This document shows, piece after piece, positions 1-4,092 of a DNA stretch of 10,685 bases (positions within the stretch are counted from its first letter, which is position 1; the number at the start of each line of letters is the position of its first letter). The translations under genes were made by a program, and so were the position numbers. The notes below the pieces were generated by a model that was not told where the DNA came from, made no database searches, and saw only the letters and a list, made by a program, of their open reading frames with translations. The DNA comes from a candidate division GN15 bacterium (GTDB lineage: Bacteria > Zixibacteria > MSB-5A5 > GN15 > FEB-12), in contig WJKG01000190.1 in the NCBI GenBank assembly GCA_014729205.1, forward strand, positions 1 through 10,685. Reading direction: 5' to 3'.

Positions 1-246
1 CCTACTGATACGCGAATTGATATTTATCATTTGGGAGTTCTGTTTTTACAGCTCGCATATTCTCGCAGGTTGCAATTCACAGAGAAGGAAACACTTGAAG
101 GGAAACCGAGAGAAATGGCTTTACAATTGCCCGCGCCTTATAACTTTGCTTTGGAAAAGGCATTGAGGCGTCATGTTGAGTATCGGACTGCAAATGCAAT
201 GGAGTTTTGGCGTGATCTCAATACACCCATAACACAAGCGCCATGA
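1..246 (+). CDS. Ser/Thr protein kinase, C-terminal fragment (5' end outside window)
   Basis: The reading frame is open from base 1 to TGA 244-246, giving 81 residues. It reads as the C-lobe end of a Hanks-type Ser/Thr kinase. DIYHLGVLF near the left edge fits subdomain IX (D-x-Y-x-LG). The stretch ending RRHVEYRTANAMEFWRDL fits the helix carrying the conserved subdomain XI Arg and the final helix of the fold. The catalytic loop and ATP site would lie upstream, so activity cannot be judged. The first in-frame ATG (31) falls inside the domain and is not the start. The fragment is clearly AT-richer than the genes that follow, and its stop lies about 18 bases before an attC site in the same orientation. 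It may thus be the gene of an integron cassette or another acquired gene. Kinase identity is good from motif pattern; substrate and pathway are unknown. Confidence 0.7.
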   Translation, partial: PTDTRIDIYHLGVLFLQLAYSRRLQFTEKETLEGKPREMALQLPAPYNFALEKALRRHVEYRTANAMEFWRDLNTPITQAP

Positions 247-264
247 GTAACATTTCATGAAATG

Positions 265-336
265 GCATAACAAAGCGCTCGTTCGGACGTTTACTACGCT
301 GCGCTTCGTTCACGCCGCACAGCTTAAACGTTAGCG
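265..336 (+). other. attC-like integron recombination site
   Basis: The site opens with GCATAAC (265-271) and closes with GTTAGCG (330-336), fitting the AAC...GTT R boxes of attC with the crossover expected at G/TT (330-331). Inside are imperfectly complementary arms: GCTCGTTCGGACG on the left, and on the right a segment whose reverse complement reads GCTGTGCGGCGTG. The match is interrupted by an extra base, as is usual for the folded single-stranded site. TTAAACGTTAG at the right end is typical of attC sites. Orientation places it at the 3' end of a cassette carrying the kinase fragment. No integrase is present in the window, and I see no second attC after the next gene. Confidence 0.72.
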
Positions 337-380
337 ATACAAAGGGCATCATGGAGTGTTTCTTCATGAACAATTAGGAC

Positions 381-405
381 GGCAGAATGCCAAAGGCCTT
401 CTGCC
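381..405. repeat. GGCAGAA/TTCTGCC palindrome, copy 1
   Basis: GGCAGAATGCC (381-391), loop AAA, GGCCTTCTGCC (395-405): 10 of 11 positions pair. The same GGCAGAA/TTCTGCC ends recur at 1383-1449, so this is a dispersed palindromic repeat rather than a dedicated terminator. No T-run follows on either side. It lies between the attC site and the glycosylase gene. Confidence 0.6.
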
Positions 406-462
406 ACCATCAGCGCCCCACAAAGTGATTGTCTGAACACCCGGGCGGGTGTACCATTGCGT

Positions 463-1089
463 ATGCCTGCCCCGGTCGATACAGCGAAAGCAATACGCCA
501 TTTGCGCAAGGCCGATCCGGTCATGAAACGCCTGATCGCCAGTGTCGGCCCGTGCACCGTCGCCCCCTCCAAAACAACCAGCTTCCACGCCCTCTGCCGC
601 GCCATATGCTTCCAGCAACTCTCCGGCAAGGCCGCCACTACCATCTTTGGCCGCGTCCAGACACTCGCCGGCCAGCGGACTCTCACCCCCACCCGCATAC
701 TCGAACTGCCTCCGGCCGAGCTTCGAGCCGCCGGGTTGTCGACCTCCAAGGTCGCATTCGTCAGGGACCTCGCCACCAAAGTAGCCGACCGCTCCCTCCA
801 CTTCCCCTCGCTGGTCCGAAAGCCCGATGAGCAGATCGTCGAACGCCTGATTACCGTCAAGGGAATCGGCGTCTGGTCGGCGCAGATGTACCTCATGTTC
901 GTGCTGGCGCGCCCCGATGTTTTCCCGATCGATGATCTCGGTATCCGTAACGCCATCGCCCGGTTCTATAATGTGGCGCGGGCAGATATCCCCGCCAGGG
1001 CACCGGCCGTCGCGGAAAAATGGCGCCCCTACCGGACCGTGGCCAGCTGGTACCTCTGGGCCGGACTGGACCAGCAGACCCCGGGATAG
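463..1089 (+). CDS. AlkA-like DNA-3-methyladenine glycosylase (HhH-GPD family)
   Basis: This 208-residue protein belongs to the HhH-GPD base-excision repair superfamily. It would cut the N-glycosidic bond of alkylated purines such as 3-methyladenine. The helix-hairpin-helix is TVKGIGVWSA (about 131-140). Next comes DVFPIDDLGI (152-161), whose second Asp of the DD pair (Asp158) matches the catalytic Asp of AlkA and yeast MAG. An FQQLSGKAA-type segment near 50-58 is also typical. The length fits the compact AlkA/MAG class without E. coli AlkA's extra N-terminal domain. ATG 463 is preferred over TTG 457; neither has a convincing Shine-Dalgarno. The frame is open back to about 370, but without an ATG. 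The gene follows an attC site and a palindromic repeat and has no operon partner. I saw no attC after it, so nothing marks it as a cassette gene. Confidence 0.85.
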   Translation: MPAPVDTAKAIRHLRKADPVMKRLIASVGPCTVAPSKTTSFHALCRAICFQQLSGKAATTIFGRVQTLAGQRTLTPTRILELPPAELRAAGLSTSKVAFVRDLATKVADRSLHFPSLVRKPDEQIVERLITVKGIGVWSAQMYLMFVLARPDVFPIDDLGIRNAIARFYNVARADIPARAPAVAEKWRPYRTVASWYLWAGLDQQTPG

Positions 1090-1093
1090 CCTC

Positions 1094-1170
1094 AGTTGTC
1101 GGAACCTCGCCTGGTGATCCGCCTTCGGCGGACAGGGGTTCCGACCTAATTCAGACTGCCACCGACAACT
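1094..1170. repeat. Compound hairpin with two alternative pairings
   Basis: GTCGGAACC (1098-1106) pairs with GGTTCCGAC (1137-1145), CCTG (1110-1113) with CAGG (1133-1136) and TCCGCC (1118-1123) with GGCGGA (1127-1132). Together these form a long hairpin with small bulges on the 5' side. AGTTGTCGG (1094-1102) is also a perfect complement of CCGACAACT (1162-1170), which competes for the same bases. It begins 5 bases after the glycosylase stop codon. There is no T-run after 1145, so it is more likely an intergenic repeat than a simple terminator, though it could protect or end the upstream mRNA. Confidence 0.65.
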
Positions 1171-1190
1171 TCATGTGGACAACCCGGTCT

Positions 1191-1338
1191 TCAGTCATCG
1201 CGAGGAGCGTTGCGGAGCAGCGACGTGGCGATCTCAAGACACGAATCGAAGGCTCGAACGTCCGGATAACCAACAACGTGTCTTGAGATTGCGTCGTCGC
1301 TGCGCGCCCAGGGCGCGGCGGTCCTCGCAATGACTTGA
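1191..1338. repeat. Long palindromic repeat (MITE-like, TCATTGCGAGGA family)
   Basis: The left arm (1191-1243) is an imperfect reverse complement of the right arm (1277-1338). Its inner end ATCTCAAGACACG (1231-1243) pairs perfectly with CGTGTCTTGAGAT (1277-1289). The outer ends TCAGTCATCGCGAGGA and, inverted, TCAAGTCATTGCGAGGA are near-identical. The loop is about 33 bases. GTCATTGCGAGGA...GCAATCTCAAGA resembles dispersed palindromes I recall from many bacterial genomes. No transposase is present, so it would be non-autonomous if mobile. Arm divergence, including about nine extra GC-rich bases in the right arm, suggests an old copy. Confidence 0.75.
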
Positions 1339-1382
1339 TGAAGGGCGCGTATCGATTTTTCCTTGGAGCAAAACCCGAAGGC

Positions 1383-1449
1383 GTTCTGCCATTGTAGATC
1401 CTCTTCTACCAAACTGAAACGGCAGAACCCCGAAGGTCGGGATTCTGCC
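1383..1449. repeat. GGCAGAA/TTCTGCC palindromes, copies 2 and 3
   Basis: The main hairpin is GGCAGAACCCCGA (1421-1433), loop AGG, TCGGGATTCTGCC (1437-1449), with one mismatch in 13 pairs. Upstream, GTTCTGCC (1383-1390) is a perfect complement of GGCAGAAC (1421-1428) and encloses a smaller hairpin, GTAGA (1394-1398) with TCTAC (1405-1409). The 1421-1428 arm can thus pair either way. The element lies upstream of the promoter-like region, so it is probably not in the mRNA of the next operon. It is related to the copy at 381-405. Confidence 0.65.
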
Positions 1450-1466
1450 CTACAGTACAGATTATC

Positions 1467-1495
1467 TCGATAATTGCATACTGGCGCGATATAAT
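1467..1495 (+). promoter_or_regulatory. Predicted promoter of the DUF2089 operon
   Basis: A perfect TATAAT (1490-1495) lies 17 bases downstream of TCGATA (1467-1472), which matches 4 of 6 bases of the sigma-70 -35 consensus. Transcription would start near 1502, leaving a leader of about 70 bases before ATG 1572. TTGCAT (1474-1479) is a better -35 match but only 10 bases away, so it is spaced wrongly. Confidence 0.5.
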
Positions 1496-1498
1496 ATG

Positions 1499-1513
1499 AA
1501 TATTATTAATATT
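1499..1513. promoter_or_regulatory. Perfect 15-bp AT-only palindrome, candidate operator
   Basis: AATATTA (1499-1505), a single T, then TAATATT (1507-1513): 7-bp arms with no mismatch. It starts 3 bases after the -10 box and covers the predicted +1. A dimeric repressor bound here would block initiation. The nearest DNA-binding candidate is the HTH protein encoded just downstream, which would imply autoregulation; that link is inference. In AT-rich promoter DNA such a palindrome could arise by chance. Confidence 0.4.
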
Positions 1514-1571
1514 AGTCTGAACTTTTTTAAGTTTCTGCCGTATCATGGATCAAATGAAAGGCAGGAATCAG

Positions 1572-1970
1572 ATGATACACGACTGGAACAAGCTCACCCA
1601 GATGACCGGCGGCGAACCGGTGATTATCGAACGGGTCCGCTCCGAGGGCTCCGGGATAGCTGTCGAGGGAGCCTTCAGGCTGCCGCCGCTGGCCGAGCTG
1701 ACTTACGAAGACCAGGTGTTCGTGGCTGCCTTTGTTAAGTGCCACGGTTCAATCAAGCAAATGGAGAAGTATTTCGGGATCTCTTACCCGACAGTCAAGA
1801 ACCGCCTGAACAAGATCGGCGAGCGGCTGGATTTTGTCGAGGTCGATATCTCGGATGAGCCGGTTGAACCCGAATCGGATGTGCCAAAGCGCGCCGAGGT
1901 GCTCGACCGGCTGGAGAAGGGTGAGATCACGCCCGATGTGGCAGTACAATTGCTCAGGAAAGGAAAGTAG
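1572..1970 (+). CDS. DUF2089 family helix-turn-helix protein
   Basis: This 132-residue protein matches DUF2089 in its core (about 41-84). LTYEDQVFVAAFV is followed by a helix-turn-helix ending in the recognition-helix-like ISYPTVKNRLNKIG. The C-terminus (107-130) carries a SHOCT-like module, EVLDRLEKGEIT..VAVQLL. Many relatives begin with a CPxCG...CPxCG zinc ribbon; here that segment survives in outline (EPVIIERVRSEGSGIAVEG) without any of the cysteines, so zinc binding is lost. ATG 1572 is preferred because AGGCAGG lies 7 bases upstream; ATG 1545 and 1554 have no such site. The next gene starts 2 bases after the stop, and the first operon gene here is a likely DNA-binding regulator. The family's biochemical role is unknown to me; control of its own operon is a guess. 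Confidence 0.85.
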   Translation: MIHDWNKLTQMTGGEPVIIERVRSEGSGIAVEGAFRLPPLAELTYEDQVFVAAFVKCHGSIKQMEKYFGISYPTVKNRLNKIGERLDFVEVDISDEPVEPESDVPKRAEVLDRLEKGEITPDVAVQLLRKGK

Positions 1971-1972
1971 GT

Positions 1973-2398
1973 ATGTCGTCAGAGAAACGTCGTATACTGG
2001 ACTTGCTCGCCCAGGGCAGGATTTCCGCCGATGAGGCCGAGCGCCTGCTGGCAGCCGTGGACGGACCGGAGGCTGCGCCTGAGGCGGAGCAGACTGAAGG
2101 AATCGGCAGGAAGCCGCGCTTCTTCTGCGTCAAGGTCGATGCCAGAAACGGCAAGAGCCTCGGCCACGGTCGACACCGTGAACATGTGAATATCAAGATT
2201 CCTCTGGCATTGATGAAGGCTGGAGTTAAACTGAGTTCCGTCCTCCCCGGAAGTGCCCGAAAACACGTGGAGGGACATCTCGGCGAGCACGGCCTGGATC
2301 TGAAGAAGCTTGACATCGAGGAGCTCATAAAGGTCCTGCAGGAGACGAGTATTGATATTGAGGACGAGGACGAAACGGTCAAGATCTACTGCTGCTGA
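1973..2398 (+). CDS. SHOCT-like domain protein, partner of DUF2089
   Basis: This is a 141-residue soluble protein with no signal peptide or membrane segment. The N-terminal module (6-28, RRILDLLAQGRISADEAERLL) is the short helical SHOCT-like/YvlB-type domain. An acidic linker (about 31-43) follows. The C-terminal part (48-141) contains RKPRFFCVKVD and VNIKIPLALMKAGVKLSSVLP, is rich in Leu/Lys and acidic residues, and ends VKIYCC. I recognise the pattern from proteins encoded next to DUF2089 genes but know no biochemical function. A purine-rich AGGAAAGGAAAG precedes ATG 1973, and the start sits 2 bases after the upstream stop, so the two are translationally linked. The C-terminal CC pair could bind metal or form a disulphide, which is inference only. 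Confidence 0.78.
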   Translation: MSSEKRRILDLLAQGRISADEAERLLAAVDGPEAAPEAEQTEGIGRKPRFFCVKVDARNGKSLGHGRHREHVNIKIPLALMKAGVKLSSVLPGSARKHVEGHLGEHGLDLKKLDIEELIKVLQETSIDIEDEDETVKIYCC

Positions 2399-2410
2399 GA
2401 AGGAGTCAGA

Positions 2411-3157
2411 ATGACAGACAAGAGCAAGTGGGAGCGGTTTTTCGACACTCACGCTCCCAAGTACGACAAAGAGGTGTTCGCGCAGAATACCGAGGCCGAG
2501 ATACCGTTTCTGATCGAGGTGCTCGCACTTGAGAAGGGCGCCTCGATCCTGGATATCGGGTGCGGCACCGGCCGCCACACAGTTGGCCTGGCCCGGGCCG
2601 GCTACAAGATGACGGGCCTGGACCTTTCGGCCGGCATGCTGGCGCAGGCTGAACAGCGCGCCGAAGCGGAGGGGGTGACAGTCGAGTTCATCAAGGCGGA
2701 CGCCTCGCGCTGGCGCGCCGAACGGCAATACGATGCGGTTATCTGCCTGTGCGAGGGAGCCATGTGCCTCATAACTGAGGACGATGATCCTTTTGAGCGC
2801 GATCAGCGATTGCTGCGCAATATTGCCGCGTCTGTAAAACCGGGAGGCACATTGGTGATCAACGCCCTCAACGGCCTGAAGATCATTCGCCAGGTGACGG
2901 CACAGGACATCACGGACGGGCGCTTCGACCCGGTAACCATGACCGAGCGCAGCGACGCCTCCACGCAGCTTGACGACGGCACCGCGCTTCAGGGAGCTTT
3001 GGAACGCTGGTACACGCCGGCGGAGTTTGTACGGATGATACGCGAGGCCGGGTTCGACGAGCTTCATGTGTGGGGCGGCGAGGCTGGCAATTGGCGCCGT
3101 GAGCCACCCAGTCTGGATGAATATGAGATAATGGTGGTGGCCCGCCGAAAGGCGTAA
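2411..3157 (+). CDS. Class I SAM-dependent methyltransferase
   Basis: This 248-residue protein has a Rossmann-type methyltransferase fold. Motif I is LDIGCGTGR (47-55), which holds S-adenosylmethionine. GLDLS (69-73) supplies the acidic residue at the end of strand 2, expected to bind the ribose hydroxyls. KADASRW (95-101) contacts the adenine side, and VKPGGTLVIN (142-151) is the post-motif III strand. The region after 160 is variable and would set the substrate, which I cannot name. Its layout resembles the broad Methyltransf_25/UbiE-like group of small-molecule methylases. AGGAG lies 5 bases before ATG 2411, and the gap to the preceding gene is 12 bases, so it is the third gene of the DUF2089 operon. 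A 362-codon open frame on the opposite strand is a shadow caused by codon bias. Confidence 0.88.
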   Translation: MTDKSKWERFFDTHAPKYDKEVFAQNTEAEIPFLIEVLALEKGASILDIGCGTGRHTVGLARAGYKMTGLDLSAGMLAQAEQRAEAEGVTVEFIKADASRWRAERQYDAVICLCEGAMCLITEDDDPFERDQRLLRNIAASVKPGGTLVINALNGLKIIRQVTAQDITDGRFDPVTMTERSDASTQLDDGTALQGALERWYTPAEFVRMIREAGFDELHVWGGEAGNWRREPPSLDEYEIMVVARRKA

Positions 3158-3163
3158 AGGTCC

Positions 3164-3207
3164 GGCAATTCGGTTGCCAACGGTACGTTAACGGCGTACT
3201 TTGTACC
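3164..3207. promoter_or_regulatory. Small hairpins and weak promoter before the Cys-rich gene
   Basis: GGCAA (3164-3168) pairs with TTGCC (3174-3178) around TTCGG. Then come GGTAC (3182-3186), the palindrome GTTAAC (3187-3192) and GTACC (3203-3207). TTGCCA (3174-3179) matches the -35 consensus at 5 of 6 positions and lies 17 bases from TACTTT (3197-3202), a poor -10 box. These may mark the end of the methyltransferase transcript and a separate start for the next gene. No T-run is present. Confidence 0.3.
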
Positions 3208-3237
3208 AGAGCAATACATTAACAGAAGGAGCTACAC

Positions 3238-3423
3238 ATGGATTGTCACGACTACAAAAAGGGCGACATCTTCGAATGCCCGGAGTGCGGAATACAACTG
3301 CAGGTCATTACCGAGTGCAAGAACACCGCCCATGAATCCGGCGAGTGTGTTTGCCACGATGAATCACAGCCGCAAGCCTGTTTGCTGAGCTGCTGCGGAC
3401 ACGAATTACAGCGGAAATCATAG
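3238..3423 (+). CDS. Small cysteine-rich zinc-ribbon-like protein
   Basis: This 61-residue protein has nine cysteines. CPEC (14-17) sits in a GDIFECPECGIQL context, and CCG (52-54) sits near the end in LLSCCGHEL. A CxxC plus terminal CC arrangement recalls the rubredoxin-like N-terminal domain of desulfoferrodoxin (CxxC...CCGxxM), which binds iron through four Cys. Five more cysteines (3, 27, 37, 39, 48) lie elsewhere; CVC at 37-39 could form a second site. Several His residues (4, 32, 40, 55) add possible ligands. A strong AAGGAG lies 7 bases before ATG 3238, supporting real translation despite the short length. It is probably a metal-binding or redox protein of the cytoplasm. The metal and partner are unknown, and the desulfoferrodoxin likeness is pattern-level only. 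Confidence 0.75.
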   Translation: MDCHDYKKGDIFECPECGIQLQVITECKNTAHESGECVCHDESQPQACLLSCCGHELQRKS

Positions 3424-3611
3424 GTGCTTGACCGCGGCTTTCGAGGCCAATTTCCCCCTTGCTTTTTGGCCGGGTATCGCGTTATTTCTCAGAGCACAGC
3501 CGCCCTTTGCCATGTTAGGCATTGCACCGGAACTGAAATCCATAGCAAAGGTGAAACCGGCTAAGGAATGCAGGCAGTAACAATACCTGAGAATAACAGA
3601 AGGATGTAGCG

Positions 3612-3947
3612 ATGAAGTTTAGCGATGAATTGCAGGACAATATAGTCATCCTCGATGTATCCGGCAAGATTATGGGCGGCGATGAGACGGCACTGTTCCA
3701 TGGCAAGATCCATGAATACCTGGACAAGAACAAAAAGAACTTCGTAGTTGATCTGGGCAAGGTGGACTGGATGAACTCGGTCGGGTTGGGCATGCTCATC
3801 TCGGCCCTGACAACCGTCAAAAACGGGGGTGGTCGATTGGTGCTGGCCAATATCGACAAGATTGAGTCGATCCTGACTATCACCCGCCTGATCACGGTCT
3901 TTGAGCACTATGACACCCGCGAGGAAGCGCTGAAGTCATTCGCATAA
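3612..3947 (+). CDS. STAS-domain anti-sigma factor antagonist (SpoIIAA/RsbV type)
   Basis: This 111-residue protein is one complete STAS domain. Such proteins bind an anti-sigma serine kinase and release its target until they are phosphorylated. The key loop VDWMNSVGLGML (51-62) aligns with MDSSGLG of SpoIIAA and MDSTGLG of RsbV, so Ser56 is in the phospho-acceptor position. The following residue is Val57 instead of the usual Ser/Thr. Strands LDVSGKIMGG (14-23), NFVVDLGKVD (43-52) and GGRLVLANI (73-81) fit the alternating alpha/beta fold. AGAAGGA lies 8 bases before ATG 3612. No kinase, phosphatase or sigma factor lies beside it, so its partners must be encoded elsewhere. The gene is monocistronic, closed by a strong terminator. 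Confidence 0.9.
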   Translation: MKFSDELQDNIVILDVSGKIMGGDETALFHGKIHEYLDKNKKNFVVDLGKVDWMNSVGLGMLISALTTVKNGGGRLVLANIDKIESILTITRLITVFEHYDTREEALKSFA

Positions 3948-3971
3948 CACGGCCCACAGCGCGAGAATTCT

Positions 3972-4007
3972 GCCCCGCTACCTTCCTGGAAGCGGGGCCT
4001 TTCTTTT
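3972..4007 (+). terminator. Rho-independent terminator after the STAS gene
   Basis: GCCCCGCT (3972-3979) and AGCGGGGC (3991-3998) form a perfect 8-bp GC-rich stem around an 11-base loop. It is followed by CTTTCTTTT (3999-4007), and lies 24 bases after the stop codon at 3947. Confidence 0.87.
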
Positions 4008-4033
4008 GACATAGCCGACAGACCTCTTAAAAA
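4006..4033 (+). promoter_or_regulatory. Predicted promoter of the DUF5916-PAP2 pair
   Basis: A perfect -35 box TTGACA (4006-4011) is followed after 16 bases by TAAAAA (4028-4033), which matches 4 of 6 bases of the -10 consensus. The first two T of the -35 are the last T of the preceding terminator tract. A start near 4040 leaves a leader of about 50 bases containing the hairpin GCACC-GACT-GGTGC (4045-4058), then AAAGG just before the gene. Confidence 0.55.
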
Positions 4034-4092
4034 ACTAAGAATTCGCACCGACTGGTGCAACCAACTCCGGGATTGCGCCGTAAAGGTTGAAC

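Larger units (their letters stand above)
1090..1466. other. Non-coding stretch rich in palindromic repeats
   Basis: No plausible gene lies here. Short open frames on both strands (for example 1191-1412 minus) run through inverted repeats and show no recognisable protein. The stretch consists mostly of three unrelated palindromic elements listed separately (1094-1170, 1191-1338, 1383-1449), separated by 20-45 bases, and it ends at a promoter-like region. Confidence 0.7.

Noticed and set aside
324..956. 210-codon open frame on the minus strand
   Set aside because: It is a shadow of the AlkA-like gene, which carries the HhH motif and catalytic Asp on the plus strand.
1094..1170. Second attC site after the glycosylase
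   Set aside because: The outer boxes read GTTG...CAAC, the wrong order for attC (AAC...GTT), and they are the same on either strand.
1191..1412. Open frame inside the long palindrome (minus strand)
   Set aside because: Its sequence is produced by the inverted repeat; no family resemblance and no ribosome site.
1979..3067. 362-codon open frame on the minus strand
   Set aside because: It lies wholly opposite the SHOCT-like and methyltransferase genes, both with clear domains and ribosome sites. Its translation shows no domain or membrane pattern.
3445..3471. Terminator after the Cys-rich gene
   Set aside because: GGCCAA and TTGGCC pair over a 15-base loop, but no T-run follows, so it is too weak to call.
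3765..3800. Loss of the STAS phospho-acceptor serine
   Set aside because: Alignment with SpoIIAA MDSSGLG and RsbV MDSTGLG puts the acceptor at the first Ser, which is kept as Ser56; only the second, non-acceptor position has changed to Val.
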